Shown in pieces: positions 1 through 7,731 of a stretch of 39,867 bases of DNA (positions are counted from its first letter, which is position 1; each line of letters begins with the position of its first letter). The notes under the pieces were generated by a model. The model saw only the letters and a list, made by a program, of their open reading frames with translations, did not search any database and was not told where the DNA came from. The stretch comes from an uncultured Clostridia bacterium (GTDB lineage: Bacteria > Bacillota > Clostridia > Oscillospirales > Oscillospiraceae). Where the stretch lies: positions 1 through 39,867 of the forward strand of contig CALCRH010000062.1 in the NCBI GenBank assembly GCA_937894515.1. The letters run 5' to 3'. Position numbers and translations under genes: made by a program.

Positions 1-2079
1 TCCCAGCGCCCGCTCCACCGCGTCCACGTACGCCGCGGACGCACCGTTGAACACCAGCTCACCCATGCCCTTAGCACCGTAGGGTCCCCAGGGATAGGGG
101 TTATCCTGAATGTGATAAAACTGCTTGGGGAAGTCCATGGACGTGGGGATCACGTAGTCGGACATACTCTTCTGCTTGAAGTAGCCTTTTTTGTTCTCCA
201 GCTTTTCCATAGAGCCGTAACCCAAAGACTGCAAAATACCGCCGTTGATCTGCCCGTGGACGATCAGCTCATCGATGGCCTTGCCGATCTCGTGAGACGA
301 CCATACGCCGGTGGTCTTGACCTCGTTGGTCAGCTTGTCGACCTCCACCTCCACGCAGGCAACGCCCCAGCCGTAGCCAAGGTACGCATCGCCGCGGAAC
401 GTGGCCTGATCCCACGGATAGCCGTCGGGGTGCTCATACTCCACCTCGGTAGTAAAGTCGCCCTCGTTCCAACGCTCTTTCATCTCAAGAGCCGCCCGCT
501 CCACCAGTCGTCCCACCACCATTGTGGAACGGGATGCTGCCGTGGGACCGGAGTCCACCACTTTAGAGGTATCCGGATCGTTATATTCCACCTGTGCCAT
601 GTCGATGCCCAGCGTGGCGGCGCAGATTTTCCGCAGCGTGGTCTTGAAGCCCTGTCCCATCTCGGTGGAACCCACCTCGATACGGACGGTTTCCCCGGTC
701 TTGACCAAACGGGCGTGCGCCTTGATGATGGCCTGTTCGCCGTTGCCGGTAAAGGCACCGCCGTGGTTATACATGGCAATACCGATACCCTTGCCGCAGC
801 CGGGGGTGTACTCTTTCGCCTTACGCCAGTAGTCGGACTCACGGGTAATGACCTCCAGCATCTCAGGGAGCTTGACCTCCTCGATGATGTGGCCGTTGGT
901 GGTGGTCTCGTCACCCTTCTTGCACAGATACTGCATCTTGAACGCCAGCGGATCAACACCCAGATGGTGTGCCAAATGGTCGAGATGCGTCTCGATGGCA
1001 AACAGGGTCTGGGGTGCGCCGAAGCCGCGGAACGCGCAGGTCGGGAAGGTGTTGGTACCGATACCCTCACCCTTTAAGTAGGTGTTGGGGAACGTATAAA
1101 CGCCGTTGGCATGGAACACGCCGCGCTGCAGCACCACATAGGAACTGCTGAGGTATGCGCCGCAGTTGTAATAGATATGCCCCCATACGCCGGTGATCTT
1201 GCCGTCCTTGACGGCGGTCTTGTAAATGCACTTGGAGGGGTGACGCTTGACGGAGAACTGGGTATCCTCTTCCCTGTCAAATACCATCTTGATGGGCTTA
1301 CGGACCTTGTTCTCTGCAATCAGCAGAGCGCCGCACAGCACATCGGGGAAATGCTCCTTGCCGCCGAAAGCACCGCCGGTGGTGCTTTGACGAATGATGA
1401 TGTCCTCGGGGGAAATATCCAGCAACCCGGCGATGGACTTGCGGATATAAAACGGACACTGAGCGGAGGCATAGAATACAAACTTACCGTTCTCCATGTC
1501 GGCAATGGCGCTGTTGGTCTCCAGATGGACGTGCTCCTGGTAAGGCGTCTCGATGGTCTCGGCAAAGATCTCGTCTGCCTCGGCAAAGACCTCGTCCATG
1601 GGTCTTCCTTTTTCGCAGAACAGCTCGCACATGACGTTGCTGTTCTTCTCCGGGAACATGGGGCCGCCCACGCAGTTGATGCCGTCGTCAATGGTAACGG
1701 CGGGAACTTCCTCCTCGTAGTCGATCCGGATCTGCGCTTTCAGCTCCTTGAGCTTTGCCCGGTCAGGGCCCACCACCAGGCCGATGGTCTCTCCCACATA
1801 CAGGACATAATCCTCAGCAAAACAGCGCCAGTCCTTCATGATCATCCACAGTTCGTTCTTGCCGCCCGCCGGAATGTCCTTGGCGGAAATAAAGTGGTAT
1901 CCCGCCGGAAACTGCGGCAGATGGATCGCCTTTATTTTTCCTCTGGGAACGGTGGATCGCACCATATAGGCATATTGCATATTCGGCAAAACCAAGTCGC
2001 AGACATATTTTGCCTCGCCGCGTGCCTTTTGCACCGCATCAACGCGTACAACCTTGTCGTCAATTTTTGTTACTGGCAT
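1..2079 (-). CDS. Molybdenum hydroxylase large (Mo-binding) subunit, partial
   Basis: This is the N-terminal 693 codons of a xanthine dehydrogenase/aldehyde oxidoreductase-type large subunit; the reading frame runs out of the window without a stop. It should bind molybdopterin and hydroxylate a purine or aldehyde-like substrate in the cytoplasm. I translated it from the minus strand: it starts MPVTKIDDK and contains the family motifs TGGAFGGKE, AFRGFGAPQ and EMGQG. Near the visible end is GAKGMGE, whose Glu matches the catalytic Glu of the family, so little more than the C-terminal tail is missing. A strong Shine-Dalgarno (AAGGAGG) precedes the ATG at 2079. No 2Fe-2S or FAD subunit is fused to it; those would have to lie beyond the edge or be supplied by another protein. 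It is divergent from the mocA-like gene and belongs to the selenium-linked hydroxylase locus. The substrate cannot be told from sequence. Confidence 0.93.
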   Translation of the reverse strand, partial: MPVTKIDDKVVRVDAVQKARGEAKYVCDLVLPNMQYAYMVRSTVPRGKIKAIHLPQFPAGYHFISAKDIPAGGKNELWMIMKDWRCFAEDYVLYVGETIGLVVGPDRAKLKELKAQIRIDYEEEVPAVTIDDGINCVGGPMFPEKNSNVMCELFCEKGRPMDEVFAEADEIFAETIETPYQEHVHLETNSAIADMENGKFVFYASAQCPFYIRKSIAGLLDISPEDIIIRQSTTGGAFGGKEHFPDVLCGALLIAENKVRKPIKMVFDREEDTQFSVKRHPSKCIYKTAVKDGKITGVWGHIYYNCGAYLSSSYVVLQRGVFHANGVYTFPNTYLKGEGIGTNTFPTCAFRGFGAPQTLFAIETHLDHLAHHLGVDPLAFKMQYLCKKGDETTTNGHIIEEVKLPEMLEVITRESDYWRKAKEYTPGCGKGIGIAMYNHGGAFTGNGEQAIIKAHARLVKTGETVRIEVGSTEMGQGFKTTLRKICAATLGIDMAQVEYNDPDTSKVVDSGPTAASRSTMVVGRLVERAALEMKERWNEGDFTTEVEYEHPDGYPWDQATFRGDAYLGYGWGVACVEVEVDKLTNEVKTTGVWSSHEIGKAIDELIVHGQINGGILQSLGYGSMEKLENKKGYFKQKSMSDYVIPTSMDFPKQFYHIQDNPYPWGPYGAKGMGELVFNGASAAYVDAVERALG

Positions 2080-2141
2080 GGGATAGCCTCCTTATCTGCA
2101 ATTCGCAAAAGTGCAGTTAATATTACTCATTATTTAAACTT

Positions 2142-2170
2142 ATAATAACACAATTTTTTTGAATTGAAAA
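2142..2170 (-). promoter_or_regulatory. Weak candidate promoter for the partial hydroxylase gene
   Basis: Read on the minus strand, TTTTCA (2165-2170) and TATTAT (2142-2147) are 17 bases apart, upstream of the ATG at 2079. The -35 is poor, so this could be activator-dependent or wrong. Confidence 0.35.
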
Positions 2171-2177
2171 GTGTATT

Positions 2178-2194
2178 CGTAATTCTAATTTACG
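2178..2194. promoter_or_regulatory. Candidate operator palindrome between divergent promoters
   Basis: CGTAA and TTACG arms are separated by seven AT-rich bases. The site lies between the -35 boxes of the two divergent transcription units, a common place for a shared regulator to bind. Only the symmetry is seen; no regulator gene is in the window. Confidence 0.3.
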
Positions 2195-2211
2195 GATAGC
2201 GAAAAAAAGAT

Positions 2212-2241
2212 TTGACAGTTTTTCAAAAACACGGTTATACT
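2212..2241 (+). promoter_or_regulatory. Sigma-A promoter of the mocA-like gene
   Basis: A consensus TTGACA at 2212-2217 is followed after 18 bases by TATACT at 2236-2241. Transcription would start near 2248, which rules out upstream start codons for the gene and supports the ATG at 2266. Confidence 0.75.
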
Positions 2242-2265
2242 ACCTACGAAAGGATGTGGCTTGCC

Positions 2266-2829
2266 ATGAAAATCGGCTGTGTGGTGTTGGCGGCGGGGAA
2301 TGGTTCCCGCTTTGGACAGAACAAATTACTGCATCAATTTGATGGCGAAACCATGATCTCCCGGGCGTTTTCCGCAGTTCCTGCCGAGAAGCTGAACACA
2401 GTGGTCGTTGTCACGCAATATCACGAAATTGAAGATCTGGCAAAGGAAAAAGGTTTTCTTTCCATTCACAATGAGCACCCGGATTGGGGACAGAGTTACA
2501 GTGTGAAACTGGGATTACAGGGACTCATTGACTGTGATGCGGTTCTCTTTCAGGTGTCCGACCAGCCGTTTTTAACACGGCAGAGCGTTTCCGCCCTCAT
2601 CGACTTCTATGTCCAGCACCCCAATCATATTGTGGCTCTCTGTTATCAGGGACAGCGGGGCAATCCCTGTCTTTTCCCTTCCGCTTATTTTCCCGAGCTG
2701 ATGGCTATGGAGGGTGACCACGGTGGAAATGTCGTGATCCGAAAGCACGAGGGCAACCTTTTGCTCTTAGAGGTTCCCGCCAGAGAGCTGACGGACATCG
2801 ACACCCCGTATCAACAGGATCTGTTTTAA
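2266..2829 (+). CDS. mocA: MocA/YgfJ-family molybdenum cofactor nucleotidyltransferase
   Basis: Predicted 187-residue nucleotidyltransferase of the MobA-like fold. Family members transfer CMP (or GMP) to molybdopterin; in hydroxylase clusters they make molybdopterin cytosine dinucleotide, the cofactor form used by xanthine dehydrogenase-type enzymes. The sequence shows the N-terminal nucleotide-binding signature LAAGNGSRFGQNK, a central SDQP motif for metal/nucleotide binding, and the C-terminal GNP...GDHGG region. I chose the ATG at 2266 because an AAAGGA ribosome site precedes it and because any upstream start would fall in the promoter. It is convergent with the fused hydroxylase gene and divergent from the partial large subunit, an arrangement that fits delivery of cofactor to both. 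The precise nucleotide used (CTP or GTP) is inferred from context. Confidence 0.88.
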   Translation: MKIGCVVLAAGNGSRFGQNKLLHQFDGETMISRAFSAVPAEKLNTVVVVTQYHEIEDLAKEKGFLSIHNEHPDWGQSYSVKLGLQGLIDCDAVLFQVSDQPFLTRQSVSALIDFYVQHPNHIVALCYQGQRGNPCLFPSAYFPELMAMEGDHGGNVVIRKHEGNLLLLEVPARELTDIDTPYQQDLF

Positions 2830-2832
2830 TAC

Positions 2833-2865
2833 ACGGCGGCACAGACTGTGCCGCCGTATTTCTTT
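2833..2865 (+). terminator. Intrinsic terminator after mocA-like gene
   Basis: An 11-bp perfect GC-rich stem (2833-2843 with 2847-2857) with a three-base loop is followed by ATTTCTTT on the plus strand. The opposite direction lacks a T-tract, so it mainly serves the plus-strand gene. Confidence 0.85.
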
Positions 2866-5554
2866 ACCACCAATAGCGCGGCATCTTCGGCCGTTCATAA
2901 GGTGTTTTCATCAGGGGCAAACTGGTACGCATCTCTCCGTCATAGGCGAAATAGGCGCCTGCCACGGCGGGAGCCGTTGGGATCGTGGTGATTTCTCCGA
3001 TACCGATGGCACCACAGGCCATGTCCTGCCCCGGCTTTTCCACCAGAATACTGGTGATCTCCGGCACCTGATGGGCGCGGAACAGTCCCAGCGTTCCCAT
3101 CTTGGCAGTAGGCACGCTGTCGTACAGGGGATAGTGTTCCGTCAGGGTAAAGCCCAATGCCATGGTAACGCCGCCCTCGATCTGTCCCTCACAGTTCAGG
3201 GGGTTGATGGCTTTGCCCACATAGTGAGCCGCCACGATTTCTTTGATGGTGGCATCCTCATTCAAAATACACACCTGCGTGGCGTAGCCGTAGGCTACAT
3301 GACTGACGGGATTCTCCACACCCTCAATCCCCAGCGCATCGGTCTTTGCCAGATACTCTCCGTAGAATTCCTGCCCTTCCAACTGTTTCCAGTCCACGGT
3401 CACGTCCTCGTCCAATTCCGTACCGATGACCCCATCGCCGCAGTTCTCGCCCGGCAGGTCACCGAAAACGCTGCGGTGAGCAATACCGGCATAATCGGAA
3501 ACAGTCACGTCCGCTCCTGCTGCCGCCAAAATCTTCTGGCAGGCACGGCGGCAGGCCTCACCGGTAACCAGGGTCTGTCGGGAGCCGGAGGTGGTGCCGG
3601 AATCCGGCGCATTTACCGTATTGGCAGCTTCATAAACGATCTCGTCCCGGTCACAATGGAGCATGGTTCCCACAATCTGGGTCAGCACCGTTCCGAGCCC
3701 CTGCCCGATGCAGGAAGCGCCGCTGCGAATGTGGATTTTGCCACCCTGTACCGCTAAAATACACCGTCCGGTGTCGGGGATGCCAACTCCCACGCCGGCA
3801 TTCTTCATGGCGCAGGCAATGCCCACATTCTTGTTCTTTTCACAGATATCCTTAACCGCCTCCAGCGTTTCCACCAAGCCGGTGGACGGCGGCGCGATCT
3901 GCCCGTTTGGCAGGACCTGACCGGGACGAATCGCGTTGCGATAGCGGATCTCCCATGGGGAGATGCCCAACTCATGCGCCATCTTGGTCAGCGTCATCTC
4001 CAGGGCGTAGCAGGTCTGGGTCACGCCGAAGCCCCGGAACGCACCGGCCGGTGGATTGTTGGTATAATAGGCACGGCCGGTAATCTCAAAGTTCTGATAG
4101 TGATAGGGACCCGCCGCATGGGTACAGGCGCGCTCCAATACCGGTCCGCCCAAAGAGGCATAAGCGCCGGTGTCGGCGGTGACCTCCGCTTTCACGCCCT
4201 GAATCATGCCGTCTCGGTTGCAGCCCATGGTAATCATCACCTTCATGGGGTGACGTTTTGGGTGGACAAGGATACTCTCCTGGCGGCTGAGCTTTACCTT
4301 TACCGGCCGTCCGGTGAGCCAGGTAATCAGCGCCGCATGGTGCTGCACCGTCATGTCCTCTTTGCCGCCGAACCCGCCGCCTACCAGCATATTGGTCACA
4401 TGGATCTTCTCTTTTGGAATTCCCAGTACATAGGAGATCTCTCGTGCCGTGTCGTAGGTTCCCTGATCCGAGGACAAAATGGTCACGCCATCACCATCTT
4501 TGTAGGCCACGGCACACTCCGGCTCCAGAAAAGCGTGCTCGGTGTAGGGGGTTTCATAGTGGTACATCAGCACATAGTCCGCGTCACGGATGGCCTGATC
4601 TGCATTGCCGCGGGACACGTGCTTTTCACACAGGAGATTGCCGTCCTCATGTACCAGAGGTGCAAAGGGCTGAGCAGCATAAGTGGGGCTGAATACAGGC
4701 TTAAGAACCTCGTAATCTACCTCCACCAGTTCTTTGGCCCGGGCCAGTACCTCCGGTGTTTCCGCTGCGATCAGACAGATCGCATCCCCAAGATAGTGGG
4801 TGATCTTCCCCACAGGGATCATGGTATCCCAATCCTGCTTCAAATGTCCGACTTTCACCTGTCCGGGGATGTCCTCGGCAGTATAAACACCGATCACGCC
4901 GGGCAGTGCCAGAGCCTTTTCCTTGTGAATGGCCAGCACCTTCGCTCTGGGATACTTACTGCGGACAGCGCCGCCGTAGATCATGCCGTCCAAATAGAGG
5001 TCATCCGGATATTTGCCGGTACCTAACACCTTCTCTCTGGCATCGACACGCATCATGGGCTCTCCGATACGGGCAGCGTCCTCCTCTTCCGGAATAGGCA
5101 GCTCCTCGCGGAAGAGCTTTGCCGCCAGCAGGATGCCGTCAATGATCTTCTTATAGCCGGTACAGCGGCAGATATTGTTGCGAATGGCATAGGCGGCTTC
5201 CTCGCGGGTGGGATTCGGGTTGGTATCCAGCAATCCCTTGGCAGAGATCACCATACCGGGAATGCAGAAGCCGCACTGTACTGCGCCCGCCTTGGCAAAG
5301 GCATAGGCATAGACCTCTTTTTCCCGTGGAGAGAGTCCCTCCACCGTAAGGATGGTCTTTCCCTCCAGCTTATCCGTCTGCGGAACACAGGCTTTGATAG
5401 GTTTACCATCGATCAGCACGTGGCAAGTACCGCAGGCGCCTTCGCTGCAGCCGTCTTTCACCGAAGTCAGGCGCAGTTCATCCCGCAGAAATCGCAGCAG
5501 CTTCTGGTTTTTATCCACACAGTATTCTTTTCCATTTACCACAAATTTTGCCAT
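2864..5554 (-). CDS. 2Fe-2S/Mo-binding fusion hydroxylase, selenium-dependent type
   Basis: An 896-residue single-chain molybdenum hydroxylase resembling aldehyde oxidoreductase of Desulfovibrio, with no FAD domain. Residues 1-80 are a plant-type 2Fe-2S domain (C36, C41, C44, C56); the second cluster domain has C94, C97, C129 and C131 (CRC). The rest is the Mo-binding part with GGGFGGKE, AFRGFGVTQ, GQG and the catalytic Glu in AIGIGE near the C-terminus. This architecture matches the family described as selenium-dependent molybdenum hydroxylase 1, which occurs beside mocA, yedF and related genes, as here. Such enzymes bind selenium as a labile cofactor ligand, not as selenocysteine; that part is inferred from context. 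A GAGGAG site precedes the ATG, and a promoter of its own lies upstream. Electrons must pass to an unknown external acceptor. Substrate (purine or other heterocycle) is unknown. Confidence 0.92.
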   Translation of the reverse strand: MAKFVVNGKEYCVDKNQKLLRFLRDELRLTSVKDGCSEGACGTCHVLIDGKPIKACVPQTDKLEGKTILTVEGLSPREKEVYAYAFAKAGAVQCGFCIPGMVISAKGLLDTNPNPTREEAAYAIRNNICRCTGYKKIIDGILLAAKLFREELPIPEEEDAARIGEPMMRVDAREKVLGTGKYPDDLYLDGMIYGGAVRSKYPRAKVLAIHKEKALALPGVIGVYTAEDIPGQVKVGHLKQDWDTMIPVGKITHYLGDAICLIAAETPEVLARAKELVEVDYEVLKPVFSPTYAAQPFAPLVHEDGNLLCEKHVSRGNADQAIRDADYVLMYHYETPYTEHAFLEPECAVAYKDGDGVTILSSDQGTYDTAREISYVLGIPKEKIHVTNMLVGGGFGGKEDMTVQHHAALITWLTGRPVKVKLSRQESILVHPKRHPMKVMITMGCNRDGMIQGVKAEVTADTGAYASLGGPVLERACTHAAGPYHYQNFEITGRAYYTNNPPAGAFRGFGVTQTCYALEMTLTKMAHELGISPWEIRYRNAIRPGQVLPNGQIAPPSTGLVETLEAVKDICEKNKNVGIACAMKNAGVGVGIPDTGRCILAVQGGKIHIRSGASCIGQGLGTVLTQIVGTMLHCDRDEIVYEAANTVNAPDSGTTSGSRQTLVTGEACRRACQKILAAAGADVTVSDYAGIAHRSVFGDLPGENCGDGVIGTELDEDVTVDWKQLEGQEFYGEYLAKTDALGIEGVENPVSHVAYGYATQVCILNEDATIKEIVAAHYVGKAINPLNCEGQIEGGVTMALGFTLTEHYPLYDSVPTAKMGTLGLFRAHQVPEITSILVEKPGQDMACGAIGIGEITTIPTAPAVAGAYFAYDGEMRTSLPLMKTPYERPKMPRYWW

Positions 5555-5601
5555 TTCGATCTCCTCGCATGCCGGAAAATATTACCTAAAACTTTTTAAG
5601 T

Positions 5602-5630
5602 ATTATACAATATTTTTTAGCTTTTCGCAA
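5602..5630 (-). promoter_or_regulatory. Sigma-A promoter of the fused hydroxylase
   Basis: On the minus strand TTGCGA (5625-5630) and a perfect TATAAT (5602-5607) are 17 bases apart, about 50 bases before the start codon. It separates the enzyme's transcription from that of the yedF operon. Confidence 0.75.
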
Positions 5631-5670
5631 GAGAAATTGTTGGAAATACCTGATTATTTTAACACCAATC

Positions 5671-5701
5671 AAAAGGAAGAGGCGCACATCCGTGCGCCTC
5701 T
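5671..5701 (-). terminator. Terminator of the yedF operon
   Basis: A 10-bp stem (5678-5687 with 5692-5701) with a 4-base loop follows directly on the DUF3343 stop codon, and TTCCTTTT follows on the minus strand. Confidence 0.8.
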
Positions 5702-5932
5702 TTACAGTTCTATTTCGTACCAGTTTTCCACGTCCACATCACTTGCCAGGCTCTGTAACCGTTCTTTCAAAGAAATCTCACAGCGCCAGGCAAGGCCGCA
5801 ATCTGCCGTTATGCTCCTGGGAACGGGAATCAACCGTCCCGGTAAGTTCTTTTCTTTGCAGATTTTTTCCCATTTCATCGCGCCGGCCGTGGTATAAAAC
5901 GTCAGCAATAGCCAGGTTTTTCGTTCCATCAT
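5702..5932 (-). CDS. DUF3343 putative Se/S carrier-like protein
   Basis: A 76-residue protein with the pattern of the DUF3343 family: an N-terminal TFYTTAGAMKWEKICK segment, then GRLIPVPRSI and CGLAW with one conserved Cys. The family is described as putative selenium/sulfur carrier-like, by analogy with the late part of DsrE/SirA-type carriers, and is commonly found beside yedF. Its start ATG overlaps the stop of the desulfurase-like gene (ATGA), so translation is probably coupled; a second ATG follows immediately. It is the last gene of the operon and is followed by a terminator. Its biochemical role has not been shown; the proposal that it moves selenium toward the hydroxylase cofactor is inference. 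Confidence 0.85.
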   Translation of the reverse strand: MMERKTWLLLTFYTTAGAMKWEKICKEKNLPGRLIPVPRSITADCGLAWRCEISLKERLQSLASDVDVENWYEIEL

Positions 5933-7050
5933 GTTGCAATCTCCCGGATCGCGGCAATGGCGGCGTCCACTTCCTCTGCCGTGTTCTCATAGCCAAAGCT
6001 AAAGCGCACCGCTCCCTGCTGTACCGTACCCAAGGCCTGATGAAGTCTTGGCGCACAGTGAGCACCGGGTCGCGTAGCAATCCCATACCTCTGCGCCAGC
6101 ACATCGCTGACCTGTGATGAATCGTAATCGCGTACATTCAGCGTGACAATAGGAGCCCGGTCAAAGGTAAAAAAATCACCGTAGACGGTCACACCGTTGA
6201 TCCCGCTTACGCCCTTGTAAAATCGGCGCATCAGCTCTTGTTCCTGCTGTCGAATGGAATCCATGCCGATTTCCTGCAGATGCTCCAATGCCGCAGACAG
6301 CCCGGCAATGCCGTGACCGTTCAATGTACCGGCCTCCAGGCGGGTAGGATACTGGAGCGGCTGGGTCTCCAGATAAGTCTTTACTCCGGTACCCCCTACT
6401 TTCCATGGTTTCAGCTCTATCCCGGGCATGATACACAATCCGCCGGTACCCTGTGGGCCGCGAAGGCTCTTATGCCCGGTAAAGCACAGCACGTCAATGT
6501 TCATTTTCACCATGTCAATCGGGAATACGCCTGCCGTCTGGCTGGCATCTACCAGAAACAGGAGCCCATTATTATGGGCAATTTTTCCGATACGTTTGAT
6601 GTCCAGCTTATTGCCGGTCAGGTTGCTGGCATGGGTGCAGACAATTGCTTTTGTATTTGGTTTAATCATCATTGTAAAGTCGCTGTACTTTATATTTCCA
6701 AACTGGTCAGCCGGCACAAAATCCACGTTGCCATGGCGATACAGCGGCCGCAAAACCGAGTTGTGCTCACAGTCGGTAGAGATCACATGGTCACCCGGCT
6801 CTAAAATACCGGCAATGGCGATATTCAGCGCCTCGGTGGAATTTGCGGTAAACACCACGTGATCTGCCCGGGGACAGCCAAATAGTTTTGCCAGTTTTTC
6901 CCGGCAATCATAGATCACACGGCTGGCATCCAATGCGTTGTCGTGGGCACTGCGCCCGCTGTTGCCAAAGGTCTGCATGGCATTTACCACCGCATTTATC
7001 ACGCACTGCGGCTTATGCGGAGTCGTTGCGGCATTGTCCAAATAGATCAC
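5929..7050 (-). CDS. Cysteine desulfurase/selenocysteine lyase-like class V aminotransferase
   Basis: A 373-residue PLP enzyme. The N-terminus MIYLDNAATT is typical of desulfurases; the PLP lysine is K194 in TGHKSL, and the catalytic cysteine is C332 in RPGAHC. It resembles the desulfurase-like subfamily (TIGR01977 type) found with YedF and selenium-dependent Mo hydroxylases. The likely job is to release sulfur or selenium from cysteine or selenocysteine for the labile ligand of the Mo site. The start codon is GTG, inside a 4-base GTGA overlap with the yedF stop, and the stop overlaps the DUF3343 start, so the three genes form a tightly coupled operon. Whether sulfur or selenium is the true product cannot be read from the sequence; context favours selenium. 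Confidence 0.9.
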   Translation of the reverse strand: MIYLDNAATTPHKPQCVINAVVNAMQTFGNSGRSAHDNALDASRVIYDCREKLAKLFGCPRADHVVFTANSTEALNIAIAGILEPGDHVISTDCEHNSVLRPLYRHGNVDFVPADQFGNIKYSDFTMMIKPNTKAIVCTHASNLTGNKLDIKRIGKIAHNNGLLFLVDASQTAGVFPIDMVKMNIDVLCFTGHKSLRGPQGTGGLCIMPGIELKPWKVGGTGVKTYLETQPLQYPTRLEAGTLNGHGIAGLSAALEHLQEIGMDSIRQQEQELMRRFYKGVSGINGVTVYGDFFTFDRAPIVTLNVRDYDSSQVSDVLAQRYGIATRPGAHCAPRLHQALGTVQQGAVRFSFGYENTAEEVDAAIAAIREIAT

Positions 7051-7646
7051 GGCTTCTTCACCTTTACCGCAGCGGTGAGTTTTTCCACAATGGTATACAT
7101 GTTGGTGACACCACCTACCACCAGTTTCTCTGTCAGGCCGTAGAAGTTCAGGCAGGTGCCGCAGGTCAGAATCTCCACACCCTTTTCAGCCATATTCCGC
7201 AGATCCTCCAGGGAATCAGAGCCCTCAGTGGTCAGCTTGGCGCCGCCATTATAGAACAGAATGGTTTTCGGCAGATGTTCCAGTTGGGAAAGGGCGAACA
7301 GAAAGCTCTTCATCAAGACCCGGCCCAGCTCCTCGCTGCCGTGTCCCATCACGTCCGTGTCAACAGCCACCACATAGTCATCTCCCATCGGAGCACAGGC
7401 GATAGGTGTTTCCTCTGTCGCCACAGTACCATTCACGGCCATGGTCACTACAAAGTGACCGGTCTCCGCTTCCTGCACCTCTGGATTCAGCCCCTTTTGC
7501 CGGGCCATGCGTTTCAGGTTTTCCACGGCTGCGGCATTGTCCACATGGACTTCCAGTACGCCGTCTTTCATACCGGCCAGTGCCTGATTGGCTTTGACCA
7601 CCGGCAGCGGGCAAGCCATGCCCCGTGCATCTACGATCATGTTCAT
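7047..7646 (-). CDS. yedF: Selenium metabolism protein YedF
   Basis: A 199-residue two-domain protein. Residues 1-70 form a SirA/TusA-like domain with the MACPLP motif carrying the conserved Cys. The second half is a DsrE-like domain ending with CGTCLNFYGL and GGVTNMYTIVE, which are hallmarks of YedF. The family co-occurs with selenium use, especially with selenium-dependent Mo hydroxylases, and is thought to carry or sense reactive selenium; direct proof is lacking. A GAAGGGGG ribosome site precedes ATG 7646 (an in-frame ATG six bases downstream is a possible alternative). First gene of the yedF - desulfurase - DUF3343 operon, with its own promoter. Confidence 0.93.
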   Translation of the reverse strand: MNMIVDARGMACPLPVVKANQALAGMKDGVLEVHVDNAAAVENLKRMARQKGLNPEVQEAETGHFVVTMAVNGTVATEETPIACAPMGDDYVVAVDTDVMGHGSEELGRVLMKSFLFALSQLEHLPKTILFYNGGAKLTTEGSDSLEDLRNMAEKGVEILTCGTCLNFYGLTEKLVVGGVTNMYTIVEKLTAAVKVKKP

Positions 7647-7679
7647 AAAATACCCCCTTCGTTATTCTTGTTTGAGAAT

Positions 7680-7708
7680 ATTGTAGCATAGAATAAAGAG
7701 ACCCGCAA
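7680..7708 (-). promoter_or_regulatory. yedF: Sigma-A promoter of the yedF operon
   Basis: TTGCGG (7703-7708) and TACAAT (7680-7685) are spaced 17 bases on the minus strand. The -35 box occupies the loop and the adjoining stem bases of the ysxC terminator. Confidence 0.65.
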
Positions 7709-7718
7709 GGGTCTCTTT
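7691..7718 (-). terminator. Terminator of the tig-clp-lon-ysxC region
   Basis: A perfect 10-bp stem (7695-7704 with 7709-7718), GCAA loop on the plus strand, and TTTATTC beyond it on the minus strand, 13 bases after the ysxC stop. Confidence 0.85.
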
Positions 7719-7731
7719 TGATGCATGGTAC

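Noticed and set aside
112..2145. Long plus-strand ORFs (321 and 344 residues) opposite the first gene
   Set aside because: They are antisense to the hydroxylase large subunit, whose minus frame is open for 693 codons and holds all family motifs.
2212..2265. Longer mocA-like protein starting at 2212
   Set aside because: The first codons would lie within the -35/-10 promoter and there is no ribosome site.
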